A stretch of DNA of 34,845 nucleotides from an uncultured Chitinophagaceae bacterium (GCA_938017685.1 CALIIL010000060.1:1-34845); one strand, 5' to 3'. Shown: positions 24,793-33,713, numbered from the stretch's first letter. Notes: generated by a model not told the origin, from the sequence alone. Made by a program: numbers and translations.

Positions 24793-26326
24793 GTTAAAAC
24801 GACACGCCCCTATTCTCATCATCTTGCTATTCTTAATAGCTTGTTCTAGTGATGAAAATAAAATTCCAATTCAATCAGAAAACTTTTGTGAAAACATTCA
24901 TAGAAATGATTCAGTCACCTTGTCTGATGAATTAAAAACTCTTGCAGATTCTATAAAAGATAAGACGGCTGTATTTGTATTAGAAGACGGCAATACCGCT
25001 ATGACCAGCCGTGCTTGGCTGAGCGAATATGCTGAGAAAACAATAGATATCCAATACTTCATATTCTCAACGGACAATGTTGGATTAATTGCTTGCGACT
25101 ATATTGTACGCGCCGCTGACCGAGGTGTAAAAGTGCGCCTTCTCATAGATGACATTCTCGTTGATGCGCGTATCGAAGATATATTAACGCTTGCCTCCCA
25201 CCCGAATATTGAACTAAAAATTTACAACCCAGGTGTAAACCTTGGCAAGAATATTTTTCAAAAAATAAAAAGCTTTGCAACAAATTTTAGAGGTGCTAAT
25301 CAGCGCATGCACAACAAAACATTTATTGTAGATAATAAAATAGTGATTACGGGTGGTCGCAACATTGCCGATGAATATTTTGATTATGACCACGAATATA
25401 ATTTCCGCGATAGAGATGTATTTCTATTAGGAAAAATAGCTCCACAAATCACGCAGTCATTTAACCAGTTCTGGGAAAGCAACTTAAGTGTAGCTGTTGA
25501 GCAATTAGTTTCATCCAAAGAATTAATTCCTACAGACACAAGTCGATTTGACAACCTGCACTTATACGCTTGCAATCCAAATAATTTCTGGCCGCAAGTA
25601 CGAGAAAAAATCACCCAACTGCCGCAAGCATTTAAAGAAATACAACAGAGCGGTGAGTTAGTATGGTTAGACAGTTTAAGCTTTGTATCGGATATTCCGG
25701 GCAAAAACAAAACGACCAAAGGTCTTGGCGGCGGCGGCAATACAACAGATGCATTAATTAAGTTAGTCAAAAACGCAAAACATAGTATTGAAATCCAATC
25801 ACCCTATTTAATTACAAGCGAGCAAAGCAGAGTATTATTTAAACAAGCTACGGACAGAGGAGTAAAGATTAGAATACTTACCAATAGTTTAGCATCAACT
25901 GATAATGTAGAAGCCTTTAGCGGCTACCAACGTGACCGTGAGAAACTACTAGCAACAGGAGCGCGCATATTTGAATACAAACCCGACGCACTTATTCGTA
26001 AAAAAATCATGACTAGCGCACTGCAAAAAGAAATGGACTTTACACCCATCTTTGGATTGCATGCTAAATCTATGGTTATAGATTCAGCAACAACAGTGAT
26101 AGGCACTTTTAATTTAGATCCTCGCAGCGCTAACCTCAATACAGAATGTATCGTAATTATTCCTTCAAAAAAAATTGCATGCAAAGTGCTTCAAGGAATG
26201 AATGAAGAATTTGAAAGCGACAACTCGTGGGAAACAACCAATAACTATAACCCGGATAGCGAAGTAAAAAATATAAAGAGAATAAAATCTTGGACGCGCA
26301 AAATTGTACCTAAAGGAATATTGTAA
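24773..26326 (+). CDS. Phospholipase D family lipoprotein, ClsC-like
   Basis: A 517-residue lipoprotein with two HKD catalytic motifs: HNKTFIVD (H180, K182, D187) followed by GGRNIADEYFD, and HAKSMVID (H430, K432, D437) followed by GTFNLDPRS. This pair, with the FRDRDV segment after the first motif, is closest to ClsC-type cardiolipin synthases, which condense phospholipids. The start is TTG at 24773; it is needed to include the signal peptide (LIKLKRHAPILIILLFLIAC) and lipobox LIAC with acceptor Cys24. TTG 24785 is an alternative. ClsC of E. coli is not itself a lipoprotein, so the anchored form is a difference. A glycine run GLGGGG at 317-322 lies between the two halves. Exact substrate is not provable from sequence. 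Confidence 0.88.
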   Translation: MKKVLIKLKRHAPILIILLFLIACSSDENKIPIQSENFCENIHRNDSVTLSDELKTLADSIKDKTAVFVLEDGNTAMTSRAWLSEYAEKTIDIQYFIFSTDNVGLIACDYIVRAADRGVKVRLLIDDILVDARIEDILTLASHPNIELKIYNPGVNLGKNIFQKIKSFATNFRGANQRMHNKTFIVDNKIVITGGRNIADEYFDYDHEYNFRDRDVFLLGKIAPQITQSFNQFWESNLSVAVEQLVSSKELIPTDTSRFDNLHLYACNPNNFWPQVREKITQLPQAFKEIQQSGELVWLDSLSFVSDIPGKNKTTKGLGGGGNTTDALIKLVKNAKHSIEIQSPYLITSEQSRVLFKQATDRGVKIRILTNSLASTDNVEAFSGYQRDREKLLATGARIFEYKPDALIRKKIMTSALQKEMDFTPIFGLHAKSMVIDSATTVIGTFNLDPRSANLNTECIVIIPSKKIACKVLQGMNEEFESDNSWETTNNYNPDSEVKNIKRIKSWTRKIVPKGIL

Positions 26327-26363
26327 ATAAGAACTTTATATATTCTTGAACACAACTATGTAA

Positions 26364-26371
26364 TACCTTTG
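26364..26371 (+). promoter_or_regulatory. -7 promoter element TACCTTTG of ferritin
   Basis: Exact TAnnTTTG match 17 bases upstream of the ferritin ATG. A TTG at 26346-26348 lies 15 bases before it, closer than the usual 19. Confidence 0.5.
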
Positions 26372-26388
26372 TATTAAAATCAATAATT

Positions 26389-26907
26389 ATGTTATCACAA
26401 AAAATGAAAGACGCTCTCAATGAGCAAGTAAAAGTAGAAGCTCAATCATCACAAGTTTATTTGGCCATGGCAAGCTGGGCGGAAATACAGCCAGGCATTG
26501 ATAATGTTACATCATTCTTTTACCGCCAAAGTGATGAGGAGAGACAACATATGTTGAAACTAATTCACTTTATTAATGATCGAGGTGGCTTTGCCAGCAT
26601 TCCTAACTTGGAAGCTCCTATGCAAACGTACCCGTCAATAAATCATGCTTTTAAATCTTTATTAGAGCATGAAATCATGGTATCACAAAGTATTAATAAT
26701 CTTGTAGAACTATCTCTTAATGAAAAGGATTATACTACACACAATTTCCTACAATGGTATGTAGCTGAGCAAATTGAAGAAGAAGCGCTAGCAAGGACCT
26801 TGTTGGATAAGTTGGAATTAATTGGAGATGAGAAATCTGGACTTTACCTTTTTGATAAAGATATATTAGGTGTTATGGTTGTTAGCTCAAACGACGCAGG
26901 GCAATAA
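26389..26907 (+). CDS. ftnA: Bacterial non-heme ferritin
   Basis: An iron-storage protein forming a 24-subunit shell. The 172-residue four-helix protein aligns with E. coli FtnA with one extra residue: E17, E51 and H54 correspond to the ferroxidase ligands E17, E50 and H53, and the later glutamate and glutamine positions fall in LLEHEIMVSQ and YVAEQIEEE. The ferroxidase site therefore appears intact; no haem-binding Met of the bacterioferritin type is evident. It is monocistronic, with its own promoter and a bidirectional terminator. No Fur box is obvious. Iron storage sits about 3 kb from the heme operon, which is suggestive but may be chance. Confidence 0.95.
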   Translation: MLSQKMKDALNEQVKVEAQSSQVYLAMASWAEIQPGIDNVTSFFYRQSDEERQHMLKLIHFINDRGGFASIPNLEAPMQTYPSINHAFKSLLEHEIMVSQSINNLVELSLNEKDYTTHNFLQWYVAEQIEEEALARTLLDKLELIGDEKSGLYLFDKDILGVMVVSSNDAGQ

Positions 26908-26930
26908 TACATTTCGCTAATAGAATAAAT

Positions 26931-26965
26931 AAAAAAGCCACGTGGAAATCCCAAGTGGCTTTTTT
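26931..26965. terminator. Bidirectional terminator after ferritin and leucine dehydrogenase
   Basis: AAAAAAGCCAC (26931-26941) pairs with GTGGCTTTTTT (26955-26965), with three further inner pairs after one mismatch and an AAAT loop. The stem has A-run and T-run on opposite sides, so it works in both directions for the convergent ferritin (ends 26907) and dehydrogenase (ends 26985) genes. Confidence 0.92.
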
Positions 26966-26984
26966 GTATAAATGTTTAGACTTA

Positions 26985-28055
26985 TTAAAGTACTGCGTTA
27001 ATCTTTCCAACAGCTGCGATACGCTCTTCAGCCATTTTAATAGCCGCTGCCTGATTGGTCATCCCTTCAGCCTCTGCTTTATTAAATATCATATGTAATC
27101 GATCGTAGATGCCTTCAACATCAGCTGTTACTTTGTCTTTATTATAGACATTGTAAGCTTCTGCTCCTACATTCATTAAACCACCGGCATTAATTAAAAA
27201 ATCAGGTGCATACAAAATACCTTTTTCCTTAATAGCTTCTCCATGAGTTTTCTCCACTTTCAATTGATTATTGGCCGCACCCGCAATAATCTCACAAGTT
27301 AGTTGCGGTATTGTTTCATCATTTATTGTTTCACCCATCGCACATGGCGCATAGATATCAACGGCTGTCTTAAACATTTCCTCTGGTGTAACCACTGTTA
27401 CTTTATTAGCAACTTTTGTTTCTTTTAATTTCGTATCATTAATATCACATATAAATACTTCAGCACCAGCTTTGCATAAATGATCTACCAAATATTGTCC
27501 AACATGTCCTACACCTTGAACCATAATTTTCTTACCCGTTAAATCATCACTGCCCCAACGTTTGTTGGCACAAGCTTTAATCCCACAAAATGTTCCATAA
27601 GCCGTAAATGGAGAAGGATCACCACTACCTCCCATATAATGAGGAATACCCGTTACATGCTTTGTTTCCATATGGATATATTCCATATCCTTGGTACTTG
27701 TATTTACATCCTCAGCAGTAATATATTTTCCATTTAAAGAATTGACAAACTTGCCATAGCGACGCCACAACTCCTCACTCTTCGTACTAGGATCTCCTAT
27801 AATTACAGCTTTACCACCACCTAAGTTCAAGCCCGAAATAGCCGCTTTATATGTCATGCCACGTGATAAACGCAAGGCATCCGTAATCGCATCTTCATGC
27901 GAACTGTAATTCCACATACGCGTCCCACCCAAAGCCGGACCTAATGTTGTATCGTGTATAGCAATAATAGCCTTGAGGCCAGTGTGCTTGTCGTTGCATA
28001 AAACGACTTGTTCATGCTCTAGTCTTTCAATTTGATCAAAAATTGATTCTTTCAT
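26985..28055 (-). CDS. Leucine (branched-chain) amino-acid dehydrogenase
   Basis: An NAD-dependent enzyme of the Glu/Leu/Phe/Val dehydrogenase family that reversibly deaminates branched-chain amino acids. The 356-residue length fits the Leu/Val type, not GDH. The catalytic GGGK segment is at 79-82 (LNLGGGKAVI) with Lys82 the likely catalytic lysine; the N-terminal GPALGGTRMW is typical of LeuDH. The Rossmann motif GVGHVG is at 181-186. Substrate preference between leucine, valine and phenylalanine is not certain. It lies 18 bases after the DUF349 protein gene on the same strand and is probably cotranscribed. Confidence 0.92.
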   Translation of the reverse strand: MKESIFDQIERLEHEQVVLCNDKHTGLKAIIAIHDTTLGPALGGTRMWNYSSHEDAITDALRLSRGMTYKAAISGLNLGGGKAVIIGDPSTKSEELWRRYGKFVNSLNGKYITAEDVNTSTKDMEYIHMETKHVTGIPHYMGGSGDPSPFTAYGTFCGIKACANKRWGSDDLTGKKIMVQGVGHVGQYLVDHLCKAGAEVFICDINDTKLKETKVANKVTVVTPEEMFKTAVDIYAPCAMGETINDETIPQLTCEIIAGAANNQLKVEKTHGEAIKEKGILYAPDFLINAGGLMNVGAEAYNVYNKDKVTADVEGIYDRLHMIFNKAEAEGMTNQAAAIKMAEERIAAVGKINAVL

Positions 28056-28073
28056 AGTTTTCTTTCTAAATGT

Positions 28074-29801
28074 TTAGTCTTCTAAGTTTAAGTTCAAACC
28101 TTTTAAGGCTTCGCCCAACATCGTTTTCTGTGGACCTTTATTATCTCTAGGTTTAAAATCTTTTTTGGTTCTACTCTCTTTTCTTGCCTTAGCCTTCTCT
28201 TCTCTTTCCTTGGCTTTTTGTGCGGCTAATTCCGGATTAGCAGCCATTTCTTCTTCTTCCTTTTTCTTTTGCCAATAGTAAAGGCGACCACGTTCTTTTT
28301 TGTTTACGTCTACTTTGGCCTGTACATCGTCTATTTTCTTTTGTAGCTTTTCTATATTTTGCTTTGCCTCCTCAATGGTTTGTTCATAGCGCTCTTTCTT
28401 TTCAAATGAACTTGGGCTTAGCGATGCTTCTTTAATCTTATTGGTAAACTCCGTTACAACATCTTGTTCTTGAGCGAGCTCTTTTTTGATCTTGTTCATA
28501 AAACCAATATCACGTCCAATCTTATCATTGATTTCTTCTAGCAGTTCTTCTCTGCGACCATCACGCCACTCATCCTTGCGTGCAAAAAAATGTTTCTTAG
28601 CCGCAACAAATAACTCCCATTGCTCGTCGCCTTCCTTCTTACCAGCATAACCTGTAGCTTTCCAATCTTTCATTAACTCCTGATATTCTTCAGAAGCTTG
28701 TTCGAAATCGTTGCTCTCTTTAAGCTCTTCGGCACGTTTGGCAATGGCTTTTTTCTTTAATAGATTATTTTCTAATTCTAGTTTTCGTGCAGCAAAAAAG
28801 TTTTTCTTGTTTGTAAAAAAAACATCACGTGCTACATTAAATCGTTTCCACACTTCATCGTTTATTTCCTTGCCCACGCCGCCGATTTTTTTCCAAGTGT
28901 CCATAAAACCATTCATTTTTTCAGTGGTTTTCTTCCATTCGGTGCTGTCTTTTAGGGCTTCTACTTGAGTAATAATTTCTTCTTTTGCTTTTAAATTCTC
29001 TTCAAGATTGCCAATAAGCTCACCATAAAAAGCTTGCTTTCTGGTATAGAAATGATCTTTGGCATTATTAAAGCGCATCCATAACTCATCGCTCTTATGT
29101 CTTGGTACAGGACCTACTGCTTTCCATAACTCTAATAATTGAGCATAGGTATCAGATGTTTTGCGCCAATCGTCGCTATCTTTTATCCCTTCGGCACGCT
29201 CACACAATTGCATTTTACGATCTAAGTTAGCGGCCAACTCAATTTTAAATCCATCGTAAAATTTTTCTTTTACATCTAAGAAATGAACGACTGCTGCTTC
29301 AATTTTTTCTTTAGCCGGTGCATCATCTGGGTGAGGTACTTGTGGCAATGAAAGGAATGCTTTTTTAAACGCACTCATTTGGCTCGTAGCCTCTTGCCAA
29401 GCTTGATGCGTTTTGGGTGCTTCTTTCGTTAAGTTTTCAATTTGAACAATAAAGGCTTGTTTTTGATTAATTACATCTGTTACACGGGCTTCAATTTTTT
29501 GTTCTACTTCTTTTATCTCCTTGAAAATGGGCTCATAATCTCCAATAGCTTTTGCTTCTGAGAAAAAACTTTTTTTTCTGGAAAGTTTACCAGCCAATTT
29601 TGTTACTTCTTTTTCTTCATCAAACTGCGCTTTAAACTCAGCCCATTCTTTTTGAATTTCTTCAAATTTCTGAATGAGCGTTTCAAGAATTGCATCTTTT
29701 GTTTCGTCAGTGATTATTGCTAATTCTCTTTTAGCTGATTCTTTAGTTTTATTTAATAAAATCTTATTATCTTCTATTGTATAAAATTTTCCAACTGACA
29801 T
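28074..29801 (-). CDS. DUF349 repeat protein
   Basis: A 575-residue, highly charged, probably all-helical protein. Three clear DUF349 repeats have their W-K-x-x-G core tryptophans at W226, W303 and W380, exactly 77 residues apart (LELWKAVG, DTWKKIG, MKDWKATG), and a fourth, degenerate unit precedes them at about 135-185. After about 420 comes a coiled-coil part and a Lys/Arg/Glu-rich tail. DUF349 proteins are conserved in Bacteroidota; their function is not established. I take ATG 29801 rather than the TTG at 29825, because a perfect -7 element occupies 29823-29830 and the TTG would fall inside it. LeuDH follows 18 bases downstream. Confidence 0.85.
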   Translation of the reverse strand: MSVGKFYTIEDNKILLNKTKESAKRELAIITDETKDAILETLIQKFEEIQKEWAEFKAQFDEEKEVTKLAGKLSRKKSFFSEAKAIGDYEPIFKEIKEVEQKIEARVTDVINQKQAFIVQIENLTKEAPKTHQAWQEATSQMSAFKKAFLSLPQVPHPDDAPAKEKIEAAVVHFLDVKEKFYDGFKIELAANLDRKMQLCERAEGIKDSDDWRKTSDTYAQLLELWKAVGPVPRHKSDELWMRFNNAKDHFYTRKQAFYGELIGNLEENLKAKEEIITQVEALKDSTEWKKTTEKMNGFMDTWKKIGGVGKEINDEVWKRFNVARDVFFTNKKNFFAARKLELENNLLKKKAIAKRAEELKESNDFEQASEEYQELMKDWKATGYAGKKEGDEQWELFVAAKKHFFARKDEWRDGRREELLEEINDKIGRDIGFMNKIKKELAQEQDVVTEFTNKIKEASLSPSSFEKKERYEQTIEEAKQNIEKLQKKIDDVQAKVDVNKKERGRLYYWQKKKEEEEMAANPELAAQKAKEREEKAKARKESRTKKDFKPRDNKGPQKTMLGEALKGLNLNLED

Positions 29802-29822
29802 TTTTTCTACTTTTAATGAGGT

Positions 29823-29830
29823 CAAAGGTA
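29823..29830 (-). promoter_or_regulatory. -7 promoter element TACCTTTG of DUF349-LeuDH
   Basis: The minus strand reads TACCTTTG, identical to the elements of tRNA-Leu and ferritin, 21 bases upstream of ATG 29801. Its position excludes TTG 29825 as start of translation if this promoter is used. Confidence 0.5.
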
Positions 29831-29896
29831 ATGCTTTTAATTAGTATTTTTCTCTATCCGTTCAATGCACGACTGTAAATGCCCAAGTGATTTTTT

Positions 29897-30430
29897 TTAT
29901 TTATGTCTAATCTTTTTATACAATCGAATGGCTAAAAAAAGGACCGTACTAAAACCAACTATTCCTAAGATGCCATAAAGCATACTTATCTCTTCCTTAA
30001 CTATTACTAACATAACAATTGAAATTAAAAAAATAGTTGCCACCTCATTCCATAATCTATATTTAAAACTACTCCATTTAGCTTGCTGTTTTTTTTGCAA
30101 TAAAACCATTCGGTGTAATAATATTTGATACAATAAAAGACAAAGTACTAAACACAATTTTACCCATAACCAACTAGGTATATTTATTCCAAATAACTTA
30201 TACAATAATGCAAAACCGAATATGAATGTAAGGACGGCGGAGGGCCAAGATATTCCAAAGAGCAATCTTATCGACATCAGACTGAGCTCTTTATGCAGTA
30301 TTGTTTTTTCCGGTTCTAACTTACTATAAGTTTCACTTAAATAAACCAACAATCTACCAAGGTAAAAGAGTGCACTGAACCAAGTAACTACAAAAATAAT
30401 ATGGAGTGCTTTAATATACAGAACATTCAT
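29897..30430 (-). CDS. hemJ: HemJ-type protoporphyrinogen IX oxidase
   Basis: Oxidises protoporphyrinogen IX to protoporphyrin IX in the inner membrane. The 177-residue protein has four to five membrane segments and fits the HemJ (UPF0093) family: the start YIKALHIIFVVTWFSALFYL with the conserved histidine H10 in the first helix, then GRLLVYLSE, and the LWVKLCLVLCLLLYQILLHR segment. The C-terminal extra membrane segment makes it somewhat longer than many HemJ proteins. Its ATG overlaps the ferrochelatase stop by 4 bases (ATGA, 30427-30430), which supports a role just before ferrochelatase. It is the last gene of the heme operon; no HemY or HemG is present here. Without the context the family call would be weaker. 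Confidence 0.82.
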   Translation of the reverse strand: MNVLYIKALHIIFVVTWFSALFYLGRLLVYLSETYSKLEPEKTILHKELSLMSIRLLFGISWPSAVLTFIFGFALLYKLFGINIPSWLWVKLCLVLCLLLYQILLHRMVLLQKKQQAKWSSFKYRLWNEVATIFLISIVMLVIVKEEISMLYGILGIVGFSTVLFLAIRLYKKIRHK

Positions 30431-31446
30431 ACCTCATTAATTAGCTGACTTAGCGTCTTTACCCATTGGGGCTGTGTGTTTAAACAAGGAATATATGTAA
30501 ACTTTTCACCTCCTGCTTTCAAGAAATCCTCCTGACCTTCCTCCATAATCTCTTCCAAAGTTTCAAGACAATCGCTTACAAAAGCTGGACAAACAACAAC
30601 TAAATTCTTAATTCCGAGACCTGGAAATTTTTCAAACTGTTCTGCTGTTGCTGGGCTTAGCCATTTATCTCTACCTAATCTTGATTGAAACGAATTGCTA
30701 TATTTACCGTTGGGCAATTTTAGTCTATTGGCAACCAATCTAGTGGTCTCTTTAACTTGATGTTGATAGCAAAACTTATGCGCCTCGGAAGGTACTTCAC
30801 AACAGTTCTCACACTTTGTGCAATGTTCTAAGGTTGGATCCGTCTTACGTACATGTCTTTCAGGAATACCATGGTAGCTAAAAAGGATATGATCATAGTC
30901 GTTTTGCAAATAGTTCGAAATGCTATTACTTAGAGTTTCAACATATCGATCATCATTATAAAATGGAGCTACTACTGAAAGTTTACAATGAGGTCGTTTA
31001 ACTTTTTTAAAGGCTTCTTTGAAATGTTCTACCGCACTTTCATAACTACTCATAGCATAGTGTGGATAGAGCGGAACAGCTACAATTTCTTCTACATTAG
31101 GATTTTCTTGTATTATCTTATTAAGAATATAGTCCGGTGTAGGATTGGCATATCGCATACATACGTAGGTTGGCAATTGCATATTTTCATTTACTAACTC
31201 TGCTAATTTATTTGTTGTATGTACCAAAGGAGAACCATCTTTTGTCCATATTGTTCTGTATTTCTTAGCGCTTTGCGGTGCGCGTAATGGAACAATAATC
31301 CCTTTGACTAGGACACTACGCCAAAATGTGGGAATATCTATGACTCGCCCATCCATTAGAAATTCATTGAGATAAGTTCTTAAATCTTTTACACTTGTTG
31401 AATTAGGCGAGCCCAAATTCATTAATACTACTACTTTTTTATTCAT
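30427..31446 (-). CDS. hemH: Ferrochelatase, with internal Cys-rich segment
   Basis: Inserts Fe2+ into protoporphyrin IX to form protoheme. The 339-residue protein (from ATG 31446) has the core MNKKVVVLMNLGSPNS and the active-site histidine H192 in SYHGIPERH. Just after it, residues 209-226 contain five cysteines (C209, C212, C215, C216, C226) in an internal segment HCTKCENCC...FC. This fits the described bacterial ferrochelatase class whose [2Fe-2S] cluster is held by four cysteines of an internal stretch of about 20 residues. ATG 31446 lies one base after the hemL stop; a TTG four codons earlier is possible but less likely. hemJ overlaps its end by 4 bases. Confidence 0.96.
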   Translation of the reverse strand: MNKKVVVLMNLGSPNSTSVKDLRTYLNEFLMDGRVIDIPTFWRSVLVKGIIVPLRAPQSAKKYRTIWTKDGSPLVHTTNKLAELVNENMQLPTYVCMRYANPTPDYILNKIIQENPNVEEIVAVPLYPHYAMSSYESAVEHFKEAFKKVKRPHCKLSVVAPFYNDDRYVETLSNSISNYLQNDYDHILFSYHGIPERHVRKTDPTLEHCTKCENCCEVPSEAHKFCYQHQVKETTRLVANRLKLPNGKYSNSFQSRLGRDKWLSPATAEQFEKFPGLGIKNLVVVCPAFVSDCLETLEEIMEEGQEDFLKAGGEKFTYIPCLNTQPQWVKTLSQLINEV

Positions 31447-31447
31447 T

Positions 31448-32728
31448 CTACATTTCAAATTTTTTGCTTATTTCTAAAATTTTATCTATTTCATTAGCCT
31501 TTATATCCTTGCATATAAACCAAGTTTCAAAAGCCGAAGGCGGTAAATAGACACCGTATTTTAACATAAAATGAAAATATTTTGAAAATAAATTAATATC
31601 CGAATTACTAGCGTTTTGATAGTTTACAATTTTCTCATTTGTAAAGTGCACACTCATCATGCTACCTAATTGATTAACTGTGTTCGGAATATTTTTTTTC
31701 GTAAATATTTCTCGCAAGCCATTAGACAACTCTTTAGCTACATTATCTAATTCTATATAGACTTCATCATGTTTATTAAGATGACTTAAGGTCGCTAAAC
31801 CTGCACGCATACTTAATGGATTACCACTAAGTGTTCCGGCCTGATATACTTGACCTAATGGAGCAATTTCTTGCATAATTTCTTTTCGTGCTGCAAAAGC
31901 TCCTACTGGCATTCCTCCGCCTATTACCTTTCCGTAGGTAACAATATCAGCAACAACATTATACATTTCTTGGGCACCTCCTTTTGCCAATCTAAAGCCA
32001 GTCATTACTTCATCAAAAATCAATAAACAGTTATACTTGTCACACAAAATTCTTATTGCTTCTAAATAACCTTCTTGTGGTGGGATACAACCCATATTAC
32101 CCGCTACTGGCTCAATAATAATAGCCGCTAAATCGTCAGAACACTCTTTCATAAGTTGCTCTAATACATCTAAATCATTAAAGGGTGCTACAATAGTATC
32201 ATGAATATTAGCATTAGTAACCCCAGGTACTTTCTGAATTCCTAATGTCGCTAGCCCACTGCCTGCTTTATTTAAAAACATATCAGCATGTCCATGATAG
32301 CATCCTTCAAATTTAATAAACTTATTCTTTCCAGTATAGCCTCTGGCTAATCTAATAGCAGTCATACATGCCTCAGTACCACTACTAACAAAACGAACCA
32401 AATCCATATTAGGCACCATTTCTAGCACTAGTTTAGCCAAGGCTGTTTCTACTTCGGTAGGTGCCCCAAAGGAAATTGCTTCTTTTAGTTGCAGCTCAAT
32501 AGCTCTTATGACTTCAGGATGGTTGTGACCTAAAATCATAGGCCCCCATGAGTTAACACAATCGATATAAGCATTATCATCTACATCGTACAAGTAAGCA
32601 CCTTTGGCTTTTTTCATAAAAACCGGGTGACCACCTACACTTTTAAAAGCACGTACAGGAGAATTTACCCCTCCTGGTATATATTGCTGTGCAAGCTCAA
32701 AGTTATTTTTACTACGAATCGTATGCAT
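31448..32728 (-). CDS. hemL: Glutamate-1-semialdehyde 2,1-aminomutase
   Basis: A PLP enzyme that makes 5-aminolevulinate in the C5 pathway, so heme starts from glutamyl-tRNA in this organism. The 426-residue protein has the family N-terminus YIPGGVNSPVRAF, the FVSSGTEACMTAIRLARG segment, EPVAGN, the cofactor aspartate in LLIFDEVMTGFR, and the PLP lysine K267 in TYGKVIGGGMPVGAF. Length and motifs are normal. Its start lies 17 bases inside the end of hemB, and hemH follows one base after its stop. Confidence 0.98.
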   Translation of the reverse strand: MHTIRSKNNFELAQQYIPGGVNSPVRAFKSVGGHPVFMKKAKGAYLYDVDDNAYIDCVNSWGPMILGHNHPEVIRAIELQLKEAISFGAPTEVETALAKLVLEMVPNMDLVRFVSSGTEACMTAIRLARGYTGKNKFIKFEGCYHGHADMFLNKAGSGLATLGIQKVPGVTNANIHDTIVAPFNDLDVLEQLMKECSDDLAAIIIEPVAGNMGCIPPQEGYLEAIRILCDKYNCLLIFDEVMTGFRLAKGGAQEMYNVVADIVTYGKVIGGGMPVGAFAARKEIMQEIAPLGQVYQAGTLSGNPLSMRAGLATLSHLNKHDEVYIELDNVAKELSNGLREIFTKKNIPNTVNQLGSMMSVHFTNEKIVNYQNASNSDINLFSKYFHFMLKYGVYLPPSAFETWFICKDIKANEIDKILEISKKFEM

Positions 32729-33713
32729 TATTTTGATTTATTTTTTTAGCTAATTCTTTGGCGTAATAAGTTGCAATTAAATCTGCCCCGGCTCGTTTTA
32801 CAGATAAGGTTGTTTCAAACATTGCCTCTTCTTCATTTAACCAGCCTTTTTCTGCTGCTGCTTTTATCATTGCATATTCTCCACTTACATGATAGGCCGC
32901 TACAGGCTGGCGACTTATCATTTTTACTTCTCTGATAATATCTAAATAGGATAATGCTGGTTTTACCATCACTATATCTGCTCCTTCTTTTATATCTAAT
33001 TCTATCTCTTTTAAAGCTGACATTCGATTGGCAGGATTCATCTGATATGTTTTTTTGTCCCCAAAACCTGGTGCAGAGTCAAGCGCATCTCTAAACGGTC
33101 CGTAAAAGCATGAGGCATACTTAGCACTATAACTAAGAATTGCGGTTGTATGAAACTTTGCTTGTTCCAAGGCCAAGCGAATAGCTTCAATACGTCCATC
33201 CATCATATCACTGGGTGCCACAACATCGGCACCTGCTTTTGCATGACTTACTGCCATTTGAGACAACACACTCACACTTTCGTCATTGACAATCTCATTA
33301 TTCTGTACAATTCCATCATGACCGTAGGATGAATAGGGGTCCATTGCCACATCAGTCATCACAATCATTTCAGGTAAAGATTTTTTAATACCACGAATAG
33401 CTTGTTGCATTAGACCATTAGGATTCAGTGCTTCTTTTCCTTCATTATCCTTTAAATGCTCGGGACATTTTGCAAATAATAAAACTGCTCGTATTCCTAA
33501 AGAATATAATTCTTTTATCTCTTTAAGAGCTTTGTCTAAACTATATCTGAAGTAGTCTGGCAATGAAGCGATAGGTTCTTTTATACCACTGCCTTCTATA
33601 ATAAAAACAGGGGCAATAAAGTCTGATGGATGTAAGCGAGTTTCTGCTACCAATGATCTTAAAGCACTATTTTTTCTTAATATTCTTGGTCTTGTAATCA
33701 TATTTCCTTTCAT
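32712..33713 (-). CDS. hemB: Porphobilinogen synthase (ALA dehydratase), non-cysteine metal type
   Basis: Condenses two 5-aminolevulinates to porphobilinogen. I start it at ATG 33713, 333 residues, because this overlaps the hemF stop in a TAATG junction; the frame extends three codons further to a TTG. Schiff-base lysines are K198 (SYSAKYA) and K251 (VMVKPALSYLD). The metal-site stretch DVAMDPYSSYGHDG (121-134) has Asp and Ala where Zn enzymes have cysteines, the pattern of the Mg/alkali-type PBGS. It sits between hemF and hemL in the operon. Confidence 0.97.
   Translation of the reverse strand: MKGNMITRPRILRKNSALRSLVAETRLHPSDFIAPVFIIEGSGIKEPIASLPDYFRYSLDKALKEIKELYSLGIRAVLLFAKCPEHLKDNEGKEALNPNGLMQQAIRGIKKSLPEMIVMTDVAMDPYSSYGHDGIVQNNEIVNDESVSVLSQMAVSHAKAGADVVAPSDMMDGRIEAIRLALEQAKFHTTAILSYSAKYASCFYGPFRDALDSAPGFGDKKTYQMNPANRMSALKEIELDIKEGADIVMVKPALSYLDIIREVKMISRQPVAAYHVSGEYAMIKAAAEKGWLNEEEAMFETTLSVKRAGADLIATYYAKELAKKINQNNAYDS

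Noticed and set aside
25384-25770. 128-codon frame antisense to the phospholipase D gene
   Set aside because: It is a shadow of the conserved HKD protein and encodes no known pattern.
26327-26388. Fur or iron box before ferritin
   Set aside because: The sequence is AT-rich, but no 19-bp palindrome close to the Fur consensus is visible.
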